Assembly (NCBI GenBank): GCA_018970825.1
Contig: JAGWVP010000030.1
Span: forward strand, 1-13,070
DNA from: a bacterium
GTDB lineage: Bacteria; Desulfobacterota; Binatia; UBA12015
Length of the DNA stretch: 13,070 nucleotides
Direction: 5' to 3'
The notes beneath the pieces are model-generated. The model did not search any database. It was not told the DNA's origin and was given only the letters and a program-made list of their open reading frames with translations. Below, in pieces: positions 1 to 7,148 of this stretch. The first letter of the stretch is position 1. Every line of letters starts with the position of its first letter. Both the position numbers and the translations under genes were made by a program.

Positions 1-176
1 CAGGTGCCGACGTAGGAAGCGATCGAGGCGAGCCAGAGGGAGCGGAAGGTCGGGTGCGAGAGTGGTGCCCACGGCGAGGTCGCGGCGGCCGGCTGCGGAG
101 GAACCGCGCCCGGGAGCGCCCCGTCGGTTCCGCGGGCGCTCCCGGGTGCCGAAGTCGGGTCGCCGGGGCTCTCCAT
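1..176 (-). CDS. MFS transporter, N-terminal fragment (runs off left edge)
   Basis: Reading the minus strand from the ATG at 176-174 gives 58 open codons to the window edge. The first ~34 residues are Pro/Ala/Gly-rich and disordered-looking. Then comes WAPLSHPTFRSLWLASIASY followed by VGT and a TG that begins the next codon (probably Trp). This matches the start of MFS_3 (EntS-like) drug/siderophore exporters, which typically begin 'PL....FR.LW.a...s..GtW' as the cytoplasmic lead-in and first transmembrane helix. A TCCT at 187-190 (AGGA on the coding strand) is a marginal ribosome binding site 10 nt before the ATG. The gene is divergent from the CoA transferase at 267, with 90 bp between starts. 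Only about one-seventh of a ~400-450-aa transporter is visible, so the substrate cannot be told. The family call rests on one conserved block. Confidence 0.62.
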   Translation of the reverse strand, partial: MESPGDPTSAPGSARGTDGALPGAVPPQPAAATSPWAPLSHPTFRSLWLASIASYVGT

Positions 177-266
177 CGCGACTTCGTCCTAGCATGGCGG
201 GCGTGGTCGCCGACCCCGTCGTCGGCCGCTTGTCGGGACCCCGCCTCCCGTGTTCCAAGGCGCCCC
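177..266. promoter_or_regulatory. Divergent intergenic region (MFS exporter / CoA transferase)
   Basis: This 90-bp gap lies between two divergent start codons, so it should hold both promoters. A TAGCAT at 192-197 resembles a -10 element on the plus strand, but no convincing -35 accompanies it. The only Shine-Dalgarno-like sequence before the CoA transferase is a weak AAGG about 6 nt upstream of its ATG. I see no clear operator palindrome. Confidence 0.3.
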
Positions 267-1475
267 ATGGACGTATTGAAGGGCATCCGCATCCTCGAGG
301 TCTCGGAATGGGGCTTCGTGCCCTCGTGCGCGACCGCGCTCGGCGACTGGGGCGCCGAGGTCCTGAAGGTCGAGCACCCGCTGCGCGGCGACGCGATCCG
401 CGGCCTCATCACCTCGGGCATGATCCCCGGGGCCAAGGGCGTGAACTTCTTCGTCGAGCAGCTGTTCCGCAACAAGAAGAGCGTCGGCATCGACATCGCG
501 AAGCCCGAGGGGCGCGAACTGCTCCACGAGCTCGTGAAGGTCTCCGACGTCTTCCTCACGAACTTCCTGCCCGAGGCGCGCGAGAAGCTCGGGATCACGC
601 GCGAGGACCTGCGCCGGCTGAACCCGAGGCTCATCTACGCGAAGGGCCACGGCCAGGGGCAGAAGGGACCCGACGCGAACCGGGGCGGATACGACGGACT
701 CTCCTTCTGGGCGCGCGGCGGCGTGTGCGACATGCTCACCCCGCCGGGACAGCCGCCGCTCCAGCAGCGCCCGGCCCTCGGCGACTTCACCGGCGGAATG
801 TTCCTCGCCGGCGGCATCGCCGGCGCGCTCTTCCACCGCGAGCGCACCGGCGAGGCGATCGAGGTCGACGTCTCGCTGCTCGGCGAGGCCGTCTGGATGC
901 TCTCCCCCGACATCGTCGCCGCGATGACCTACGGCTTCGAGCTCCCCAAGGGCGGGTCGGGGGGCACGCCGAACCCGCTCGTCGCCAACTACGCCTGCGC
1001 CGACGGCAAGCTGCTCGTCCTCATGATGCTGCAGCACGACCGCTTCTGGCCGATCTTCTGCCGCGCGGTGCGGCGCGACGACCTGCTCGCCGACCCGCGC
1101 TTCAACCCCGACGCCGAGCGGGCGAAGAACCCGAAGGCGCTGTTCGACGAGCTGCGCGAGATGTTCGCCCGCGAGCCCCGCGCCCACTGGGCGTCGCTCC
1201 TCGACGCTTCCGAGTGCATCTGGGGGCCGATGCAGGGGCCGCTCGAGGTGGTCGAGGACCGGCAGGTGAAGGCGAACGGCTACATCCTCGACGTCGAGCA
1301 CCCGGTGCACGGCACGGTGCGCGTGTGCGCGAGCCCCGTGCAGTTCAACTCGGAGCCCCCCGTCGTCCGCAACGCGGCGCCCGACTGCGGCGCCGACACC
1401 GAGTCGGTGCTGCTCGAGGTCGGGCTCACCTGGGAGCAGATCGGCGCGCTGAAGGAGAAGGGCATCATCTCCTGA
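267..1475 (+). CDS. Class III CoA transferase (CaiB/BaiF family)
   Basis: The 402-aa product has the hallmarks of family III CoA transferases, cytoplasmic enzymes that move CoA between carboxylic acids through an Asp-linked mixed anhydride. The start MDVLKGIRILEVSEWG, then LGDWGAEVLKVEHPLRGDAIR, is the canonical N-terminal CoA-binding block. LTNFLPEAREKLGI and RLIYAKGHGQG follow. GGYDGLSFWARGG places Asp143 as the likely nucleophile. GEAIEVDVSLLGEAVW closes the large domain. Length is normal for the family (about 380-430). The ATG at 267 is chosen because homologues begin here; the open frame continuing upstream to 54 overlaps the divergent MFS gene and reads as low-complexity Arg-rich sequence. 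The acid substrate cannot be deduced; carnitine, bile acid, aryl-succinate or 2-methylacyl (racemase-like) relatives all share these motifs. The gene stands alone and faces the AidB-like gene tail to tail. Confidence 0.93.
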   Translation: MDVLKGIRILEVSEWGFVPSCATALGDWGAEVLKVEHPLRGDAIRGLITSGMIPGAKGVNFFVEQLFRNKKSVGIDIAKPEGRELLHELVKVSDVFLTNFLPEAREKLGITREDLRRLNPRLIYAKGHGQGQKGPDANRGGYDGLSFWARGGVCDMLTPPGQPPLQQRPALGDFTGGMFLAGGIAGALFHRERTGEAIEVDVSLLGEAVWMLSPDIVAAMTYGFELPKGGSGGTPNPLVANYACADGKLLVLMMLQHDRFWPIFCRAVRRDDLLADPRFNPDAERAKNPKALFDELREMFAREPRAHWASLLDASECIWGPMQGPLEVVEDRQVKANGYILDVEHPVHGTVRVCASPVQFNSEPPVVRNAAPDCGADTESVLLEVGLTWEQIGALKEKGIIS

Positions 1476-1517
1476 CGGGTGAGCGCGCGCCGGGCGCGTG
1501 CCTTCCGGGGCGTCGAG

Positions 1518-1538
1518 CGCCCGTTCCCCTTACGGGCG
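1518..1538. terminator. Hairpin between convergent genes
   Basis: CGCCCGT (1518-1524) and ACGGGCG (1532-1538) form a perfect 7-bp stem with a 7-nt loop, in the 112-bp gap between two converging stop codons. An overlapping alternative 5-bp stem pairs 1508-1512 with 1518-1522. Neither side has a T-tract, so this is at best a GC-rich bidirectional terminator. Position is the main argument, because hairpins of this size are common by chance at this base composition. Confidence 0.35.
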
Positions 1539-1587
1539 GCGCGCGCGCGCCGGGGTCGCCGCGCGTCGACCGCGGTCGCCCCTCCGC

Positions 1588-3273
1588 TCAGTCGCCCGGA
1601 AGCGCGCGCGCGAGGATCGCGCCGAAATCGGTGCTCGCCGGAAGCGTGCCGTACTCGAGCCGGCCCCCGCCGAGCCGCGAGGCGCAGTAGGCGTCCGCGA
1701 CCGCGGCCGGTGCATGGCGCACGAGCAGGGAGGCGCAGAGCGCGGTCGCCGCCCGCTCGGCGAGGGTGCGCGCGCGCAGTTCGGTGTCGGCCGGATCGCG
1801 CAACTCGGCGTCGAGAGCGTCGACCGCCGCGTCGAGTCGGCGGTCGCCTCCGCGTGCGAGCCGGATCTCGCCGAGCAGCGCGGGAAGCGCATCCGGCTCC
1901 CGCCCGGCGGCGCGGAGCACGTCGAGGCAGATCACGTTCCCCGACCCCTCCCAGATCGCGTTCACCGGAGCCTCGCGGTAGAGCCGCGGCATCACGGACT
2001 CCTCGACGTACCCGGCTCCGCCGAGGCACTCCATCGCCTCGTAGACCATGTGGGGGGTGCGCTTGCAGACCCAGTACTTGCCGAGCGCGGTGGCGATGCG
2101 GGCGAACGCCCGCGCGCCGTCGTCGGCCGGGAGCTCGTCGTAGGCGCGCGCGAGACGCAGCAGCAGCGCGGTCGCCGCCTCGGACTCGATCGCGAGGTCG
2201 GCCAGCACGTTGCGCATGAGCGGCTGTTCGCACAGCCGCTCACCGAAGGCGCGGCGGTGGCGCGCGTGGTGCACGGCCTGGGCCGTCGCCTGTCGCATGA
2301 GGCCCGCGCTGCCGCCCACGCAGTCGAGCCGCGTGTGGTGCACCATGTCGATGATCGTGCGGACGCCGCGCCCCTCCTCGCCGAGCATCCAGGCGAAGGT
2401 GCCGCGGTACTCGATCTCGCCGGATGCGTTCGAGCGGTTGCCGAGCTTGTCCTTCAGGCGCTGGATCGCGAACGGGTTGCGCGAGCCGTCGGGCCGGAAG
2501 CGCGGGACGAGGAAGCACGAGATGCCCCGGTCGTCCGCGCCCTCGCCGGTGCGTGCGAGCGTGAGGAAGGCGTCGCCGTTGGGGGCCGAGCAGAACCACT
2601 TGTGACCGACGAGCCGGTATCCCGCGCCCGGCCCGCCGCGCCCGTCCTCCGGGGTCGCGCGCGTCGTGTTGGCCCGGACGTCGCTGCCGCCCTGCTTCTC
2701 GGTCATCGCCATGCCGACCAGCACGGAGGTCTTGCCCTCGGCGGGGACGACGCGCGGGTCGTAGGTCGTCGAGAGGATCCGCGGCTCCCAGGTCGCGGCG
2801 ATCTCCGGCTGGCGGCGGAGTGCCGGAACGGAGGAGAAGGTCATCGTGATCGGACAACCGGTCCCGGCCTCCGCCTGCGCGAGCAGCGAGTGCATCGCGC
2901 TGCGGGCCACGTGCGCCCCGGCGACCGGCCGTCGCCACGGCAGGCAGTGGACCTCGTGCGACATCGCGATCGCCATGAGCTCGTGCCACGCGGGATGGAA
3001 CTCGACCTCGTCGATGCGGTGGCCGAACCGGTCGTGCGTCCGGAGTTCGGGAGCGAAACGATTCGCGTCGCGACCGAGTCGCACCGCGCGCGCGCTGCCG
3101 GCGAGGGCCCCGATCGCGCGCACCCGCGCCGCGGCCCAGCCGCCGCCCTCGCGCTCGAGGCCCTCGCGGAGCGCCGCGTCGCCGTCGAGCAGGTTCACGT
3201 CCTCGAAGGGTGGCGGCTGGTTCAGGACCTCGTGGGTCTCGTCGGGGTGGCCCGTCCCGGATCGCGAGTGCAT
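1588..3273 (-). CDS. aidB: AidB-like acyl-CoA dehydrogenase
   Basis: The 561-aa flavoprotein aligns by eye with E. coli AidB (541 aa) over almost its whole length, from the N-terminal VLNQPPPFEDVNLLDGDAAL and GREANRF-like region onward. Shared blocks include FHPAWHELM, CPITMTFSSVP (139-150), MTEKQGGSDVRANTTRA (190-206), LVGHKWFCSAP (221-231), RLKDKLGNRSNAS (272-284), QPLMRN (350-355) and RLYREAPVNAIWEGSGN (430-446), with Glu442 at the catalytic-base position. AidB proteins bind FAD and DNA and are part of the adaptive response to alkylation; some relatives are labelled isovaleryl-CoA dehydrogenases with weak activity. The ATG at 3273 fits the family start, though its ribosome binding site is weak. 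It is divergent from a Crp-like regulator 85 bp away, a possible regulator. Function in DNA protection versus acyl-CoA oxidation cannot be settled from sequence. Confidence 0.92.
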   Translation of the reverse strand: MHSRSGTGHPDETHEVLNQPPPFEDVNLLDGDAALREGLEREGGGWAAARVRAIGALAGSARAVRLGRDANRFAPELRTHDRFGHRIDEVEFHPAWHELMAIAMSHEVHCLPWRRPVAGAHVARSAMHSLLAQAEAGTGCPITMTFSSVPALRRQPEIAATWEPRILSTTYDPRVVPAEGKTSVLVGMAMTEKQGGSDVRANTTRATPEDGRGGPGAGYRLVGHKWFCSAPNGDAFLTLARTGEGADDRGISCFLVPRFRPDGSRNPFAIQRLKDKLGNRSNASGEIEYRGTFAWMLGEEGRGVRTIIDMVHHTRLDCVGGSAGLMRQATAQAVHHARHRRAFGERLCEQPLMRNVLADLAIESEAATALLLRLARAYDELPADDGARAFARIATALGKYWVCKRTPHMVYEAMECLGGAGYVEESVMPRLYREAPVNAIWEGSGNVICLDVLRAAGREPDALPALLGEIRLARGGDRRLDAAVDALDAELRDPADTELRARTLAERAATALCASLLVRHAPAAVADAYCASRLGGGRLEYGTLPASTDFGAILARALPGD

Positions 3274-3358
3274 GGCGGCTGTCTATCCCCGCCCCCGGAC
3301 CCGGCCAAGCCGGCCGGGCTCGTGGAGCGCGCGCCGGCCCGGGTGGTAGGATCGGGAC
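3274..3358. promoter_or_regulatory. Divergent promoter region (AidB-like / Crp-like)
   Basis: These 85 bp separate the divergent starts of the AidB-like gene and the Crp/Fnr-like regulator, so both promoters should lie here or in the flanking coding ends. A short perfect inverted repeat CCGGC-CAA-GCCGG occupies 3301-3313, but it does not resemble the FNR (TTGAT-N4-ATCAA) or CRP (TGTGA-N6-TCACA) consensus. TAGGAT at 3347-3352 includes AGGA with a 7-nt spacer to the GTG at 3359, a plausible ribosome binding site for the regulator; the same hexamer could instead be a -10 for a leaderless message. The regulator may bind here, but no site is convincing. Confidence 0.35.
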
Positions 3359-4108
3359 GTGAGCGTTTCCCGTCGAACGGCCGGAGCCCGCCGGGCGGCT
3401 CCCGCCGCTCCCCGCGCCCGGAGACGCACGGCGGGGGAGAGGCTCTTCGCACGAGGCCTCGAGCGCCTCGGGTGGCCGGGGGCGAGCATCGACCGGCTGC
3501 TCGAGGAGGCGGCACCGGCGGCCTTCGCGGCCGGGCGCACGATCTACCGCGAGGGAAGTCCGGCGCAACGCTTCTTCTGGATCGTCGACGGGGTCGCGAG
3601 GGTGTCCCTGCGAGGCTCGCTCGGTCACCGCGTTCCGCTCTCGCTGGCGCGCCCGGGCGCGCTGCTCGGGCGCAGTCTCGTCGCCTCCGGTCGCAGGCTC
3701 GACAGCGCGGTCGCCTTCACGCCGGTGCGCGCGCTCGCGATCGAGGCCGGTCGATTCGACGAGATCCTGCGCGAGCTTCCCTTCGAGGCGAGCCGTCGCA
3801 CCGAGCACGGTGCCCTCGCCGACCACTCCCGCACGCTCGTGCGCACCGTCCGCCTCCTCACGCAGGACGATCCCGGCCGGCTCGCGATCGCGCTCGTCTC
3901 GGCCGCGCAGGGACTCGCGTCCGCGCCGCGGGGAGCCCGTTCCGTGCGGCTGCGGATCGGCGCGGCGGATCTCGCGGACATCGCCGGCGTCGCGCCCGCG
4001 GGCGTGTCGCGTGCGCTCGACGACCTCGCGTCTCGCGGCCTCGTCCGCAGGCGCGGTCGCGACCTGTTCCTGCGCCTGCACGAGCTCCTCGAGCTCTGCG
4101 GCGACTGA
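3359..4108 (+). CDS. Crp/Fnr-family transcriptional regulator
   Basis: This 249-aa cytoplasmic protein has a ~40-residue Arg/Ala-rich N-terminal extension. It is followed by a cyclic-nucleotide-binding-like beta-roll (about residues 45-145: FAAGRTIYREGSPAQRFFWI, VDGVARVSLRG, LSLARPGALLGRSLV), a dimerisation helix, and a winged helix-turn-helix (about 199-240: RIGAADLADIAGVAPAGVSR, ALDDLASRGLVRRRGRDLFL). In CRP the phosphate-binding loop carries 'GE.........R.A'; here it reads GRSLVASGRRLDSAVA, so the Glu is replaced by Arg and cAMP binding in the classical way is unlikely. There is no N-terminal Cys cluster, so it is not an FNR iron-sulfur sensor. The GTG start has AGGA 7 nt upstream; the true start could lie within the extension. 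Only 9 nt separate its stop from the next gene, so the two are probably co-transcribed. It may act on that operon or on the divergent AidB-like gene. Confidence 0.88.
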   Translation: MSVSRRTAGARRAAPAAPRARRRTAGERLFARGLERLGWPGASIDRLLEEAAPAAFAAGRTIYREGSPAQRFFWIVDGVARVSLRGSLGHRVPLSLARPGALLGRSLVASGRRLDSAVAFTPVRALAIEAGRFDEILRELPFEASRRTEHGALADHSRTLVRTVRLLTQDDPGRLAIALVSAAQGLASAPRGARSVRLRIGAADLADIAGVAPAGVSRALDDLASRGLVRRRGRDLFLRLHELLELCGD

Positions 4109-4117
4109 GGATCGAGC

Positions 4118-6997
4118 GTGTCCCGCCCGGGGAACTCGCAGGGATCGGGGGGGGGCGCACGATTCGCGCTCGCCCGTGCGCTCGCGGTGGCCGTCCCCCT
4201 CCTCGCCGCGGTCGTCCCGGGTCGTTCGCCGCTCGCGGCCGAGGCGTCGCCCGCGGCCGCGGGGCAGGCGGCCCCGTCGGGGGTGCCCGACACGTCTCCC
4301 GGGCCCGACCGGGCGCCGACGGCCGTCGCGGAGGGGCCCGCGGCGTCGCCGGTTCCGTCCCCGGACGACGTCGGCATGCGCGACCCGGAGGACGACCTCG
4401 CCGCGATCTCGACCCGCGCCGCGCCGCGGAGCGATCCCGGGCGCGTGTTCGCTCTCCTCGTGAACGGCGGCTCCCGCCCGGCGATGAACTACCAGTCGCA
4501 CGTGCTGAACCTGCGCGCCGTGCTCGCGTGGCTCGGGCGCTCCGGCGTCGCGCCGTCGCGCATCACGGTGCTCTCGAGCGACGGCGACGATCCGGCGGCG
4601 GACCTCGCCGTGCGCGAGATGCGGGCGGGCGCGGCCTCGGACCTGCTCGACGGCACGCGCCTCGAGGGCAGCCACGGGCGCCCGATCGAGACGGTGAGCA
4701 CGCGCATCGAGGGAGTGAAGCTGGAGCCCGCGACCCGCCGCTCGCTCGAACGGTGGTTCGCGACCCGGGGGCGCTCCCTGCGCGCGGGCGACACGCTCCT
4801 GCTCTACGTCACGGACCACGGGACCCGGGGCAAGAAGGGACCGGACGAGACGCGCATCCTCCTGTGGGGTCGCGACGAGTGGATCGACGTTCGCGGGCTC
4901 GACGCGCTGCTCGCGCGCCTGCCGCGCGGCGTCCGCGTCGTCTCGCTCATGTCGCAGTGCTACTCGGGCGGCTTCGCTCGACTCGGCCGCGTGCGCGCGC
5001 GCGACGGGGGTGAACTGCCGTCCGGCGCGGCCTGCGGGTACTTCTCGGCGACGGCCGAGCGGCGCGCGTGGGGCTGCTATCCCGAGAACCGCGGCAAGGA
5101 GAACGTCGGCCACTCGGTGCGCTTTCTCGAAGCCCTCGAGGCGACCGGCGACTTCCCCGCGAGTCACGAGATCGTGCTCCGGCGCGATCGCACCCCCGAC
5201 GTCCCGCTGCGATCCTCGGACGTCCAGCTCGAGATCCTGCTCGAACAGGCGGCCCGCTCGAAGGGGCTCACCCTGCGCGAGTACGCGGACCGGATGCTCG
5301 AGGAGGCCTGGCGCGACCGCGCGAAGTGGGAACCGGAGATCCGCTCGATCGACCGCGTCGGCAGGACCTTCGGCATCGCCTCGCCGCGCTCGGTCGCCGA
5401 GGTCGACGAGCGCCTCGAGCAGCTGCCCGCCCTCGGCAAGCCGCTCGCGACGTGGTCGCGCGCCTGGACCGCTTCGCGCGACGATCTCGCGGAGGCGAGT
5501 CTCGCGCGTTTTCTCGCCGGGAACCCGCAGTGGGCCGAGCGCGTCTCTCCGCCCGCGGCGACGCCGACGTCGCCGCCCTCGCCCGGGGCCCCGGCGACGG
5601 GGGCTGCCGCACCGGCCGCGACGCCCACGCAGGCCGGGCCGCGCGAGGCAGCACTCGTTCCCTCCGCCGCGCCCACGGCGACGGCGACGCCGACTGCGCT
5701 CGCCGGCTCGCCGACGCCGATGGCGAAGCCCGCCGCGACGACCGTGCCGCCCTCGCCGGACGGCGAGCCGCCCGCCGAGGAGACCCCAACGGTCGGCGAC
5801 GTCCTCGACCGCGCACGCGAGGGCCGCGAACTCCTCGCCGCGCTCGAGCCGTTCGTCCGTGCCGAGGCCGGGACGCAAGCGCGCATCGAGGTGCTGCGCG
5901 AGCGCTCGAAGCTCGCGCGCGAGGCGTCCTATCGCATGGAGGTCCGGGAGGCGGCGCTGCTGCGCATGCGCGCCGGGCTCCTGTCGATCGCGGGGCGCGT
6001 GCACCTCGCGGGCCATGCCCGCCCGACGACCCGGGCGGCCTTCGAACGCCTGTTCGCCTGCGAGGATTTCGCGCTTCCTCTCCTCGGCGCCCCGCCGACC
6101 GAGGCCACGCCCGAGCCGGAGCCCGACCTGCCGCCGTATGCCGACGACCTCGCGGTCGCCGCGCGCGTGGCGCCCGCCTGGATCGGCATCTCCTTCCGGC
6201 CGCCGACCGACGATCAGCGGGCCGCCGTGCCCGAGAGCGCCCCGGGCGCGACCGCGGTCCACGACGTCTACCCGGATTCCCCCGCGCAGGTCGCCGGGCT
6301 CGAGGCGGGGGACGTGATCCTCGGCCCGCCCGGCGCCCATTTCCGCGAGCCGAGCCAGGTGCGCGAGTGGACCATGCTGCGCCCCGTCGGGGAGCCCGCG
6401 GTGCTCGACGTCGTTCACGAGGGGGCGATCGTGCAGAGGACGATCCTCCCCGGCCCGCACCCGGGCCGCTTCCCCGAGATGCCCGGGCCGCCCGAGCCCG
6501 GCGCGATCGCACCCCCGCTCGACCTGGTCGCGTTGCGGGGGGACGTGCCGACCTCGCTTGCGAACGGCACGCCGCACCTCCTGTTCTTCTGGGCGACCTG
6601 GTGCCTGCCGTGCAAGAAATCGCTGCCCGAGGTCCTGGCCTTCGCGCGCGAGCGGGGAGTCGAGGTTCTCGCGATCACCGACGAGGAGCCGGCGACGGTC
6701 TCGACGTTTCTCGGCTCGGGCGTCGTGCCCGTCTTTCCCGCGACGGTGCTGCGCGACCCGAAGCGCCGCACGCATCGTGCTTACGGGGTGAGCGGCACGC
6801 CGACGTTCGTCCTCGTCGACGGGTCGGGCAAGGTCGCGAGCGTCTCGACCGGCTGGAGCCCGAGGAAGGGCATCGGGGTGCCGGGTTGGCGATGGAGCGG
6901 TCGGGAGGAGGCCCCCGCCGCAGCGGGCGCTTCGCGCTCCGGTTCCGCGGGATCTCCGCCGCGTCCCCGGCCGGCTCGCGCTTCGCGAAGGCCCTGA
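4118..6997 (+). CDS. Exported caspase-like peptidase fused to PDZ and TlpA-type thioredoxin domains
   Basis: This 959-aa protein begins at a GTG with GAGG 7 nt upstream. Residues ~14-42 form a hydrophobic signal segment ending near SPLAAEAS, so the rest is probably periplasmic or secreted. Residues ~109-330 resemble a clan CD (C13/C14) peptidase: RVFALLVNGG starts the fold, LLLYVTDHG supplies His234, and SLMSQCYSGGF supplies Cys281, the catalytic dyad pair. A helical segment follows to ~475. Residues ~476-557 are a Pro/Ala/Thr linker, and ~558-640 are charged and helical, possibly coiled coil. A PDZ-like domain spans ~685-785 (WIGISF, YPDSPAQVAGLEAGDVIL). A TlpA/thioredoxin domain spans ~795-925, with WCLPCK (Cys829, Cys832) and the cis-Pro loop at Pro895 (GTPTF). 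The last ~35 residues are Pro/Arg/Ser-rich. Other Cys residues are 306, 320 and 648. Domain calls rest on motifs; cleavage specificity and targets are unknown. It lies in a probable operon with the Crp-like gene. Confidence 0.85.
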   Translation: MSRPGNSQGSGGGARFALARALAVAVPLLAAVVPGRSPLAAEASPAAAGQAAPSGVPDTSPGPDRAPTAVAEGPAASPVPSPDDVGMRDPEDDLAAISTRAAPRSDPGRVFALLVNGGSRPAMNYQSHVLNLRAVLAWLGRSGVAPSRITVLSSDGDDPAADLAVREMRAGAASDLLDGTRLEGSHGRPIETVSTRIEGVKLEPATRRSLERWFATRGRSLRAGDTLLLYVTDHGTRGKKGPDETRILLWGRDEWIDVRGLDALLARLPRGVRVVSLMSQCYSGGFARLGRVRARDGGELPSGAACGYFSATAERRAWGCYPENRGKENVGHSVRFLEALEATGDFPASHEIVLRRDRTPDVPLRSSDVQLEILLEQAARSKGLTLREYADRMLEEAWRDRAKWEPEIRSIDRVGRTFGIASPRSVAEVDERLEQLPALGKPLATWSRAWTASRDDLAEASLARFLAGNPQWAERVSPPAATPTSPPSPGAPATGAAAPAATPTQAGPREAALVPSAAPTATATPTALAGSPTPMAKPAATTVPPSPDGEPPAEETPTVGDVLDRAREGRELLAALEPFVRAEAGTQARIEVLRERSKLAREASYRMEVREAALLRMRAGLLSIAGRVHLAGHARPTTRAAFERLFACEDFALPLLGAPPTEATPEPEPDLPPYADDLAVAARVAPAWIGISFRPPTDDQRAAVPESAPGATAVHDVYPDSPAQVAGLEAGDVILGPPGAHFREPSQVREWTMLRPVGEPAVLDVVHEGAIVQRTILPGPHPGRFPEMPGPPEPGAIAPPLDLVALRGDVPTSLANGTPHLLFFWATWCLPCKKSLPEVLAFARERGVEVLAITDEEPATVSTFLGSGVVPVFPATVLRDPKRRTHRAYGVSGTPTFVLVDGSGKVASVSTGWSPRKGIGVPGWRWSGREEAPAAAGASRSGSAGSPPRPRPARASRRP
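5545..5790 (+). repeat. Low-complexity Pro/Ala/Thr linker-coding segment
   Basis: Within the peptidase-PDZ-thioredoxin gene, this stretch encodes ~80 residues made almost wholly of Pro, Ala, Thr, Gly and Ser, with recurring ATPT-type units (PAATPTSPPSPG, AAPAATPTQ, PTATATPTA). At DNA level it repeats gcgacgcc-like words. It looks like a flexible, possibly extended periplasmic linker separating the peptidase half from the PDZ-thioredoxin half. Such imperfect repeats are prone to length change between strains. Confidence 0.6.
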
Positions 6998-7139
6998 CCG
7001 AGGGGCACGCCGCGACCACGCGACGACCGAGCCGCGAGGCCGATTCCCGGCTGGACGCCGCGCGGGTGCTGGGTTACGACCGGCCGCGCGGCGTCGCACC
7101 GTGCACGCTCCCGCGCGACCCGCCGCGCCGCCCTTCCAC

Positions 7140-7144
7140 GGAGG
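7140..7144 (+). promoter_or_regulatory. Ribosome binding site of the beta-helix gene
   Basis: GGAGG ends 4 nt before the ATG at 7149 and is the strongest Shine-Dalgarno sequence in the window. It decides the start in favour of 7149 over an in-frame upstream GTG at 7101, and the 7149 start also gives a clean signal peptide. The 151 bp from 6998 to 7148 hold no other gene that I can support. Confidence 0.75.
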
Positions 7145-7148
7145 ACTC

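Noticed and set aside
54..266. An N-terminal extension of the CoA transferase.
   Set aside because: The extension is Arg-rich with no family match, and it overlaps the divergent MFS start; family members begin at the 267 ATG.
189..1310. A 373-codon minus-strand frame antisense to the CoA transferase.
   Set aside because: It is a shadow frame rich in Arg, Glu, Val and Ala with no domain, opposite a strongly supported enzyme gene.
1567..1578. A 12-bp palindrome CGACCGCGGTCG considered as an operator or terminator.
   Set aside because: It has no loop or T-tract and lies just past the AidB stop. Palindromes of this make-up are frequent by chance in such GC-rich DNA.
1498..5013. A 1171-codon plus-strand frame across the AidB-like and Crp-like genes.
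   Set aside because: It is antisense to AidB and out of frame with the Crp-like and peptidase genes, with low-complexity Arg/Ala-rich translation and no recognisable motif.
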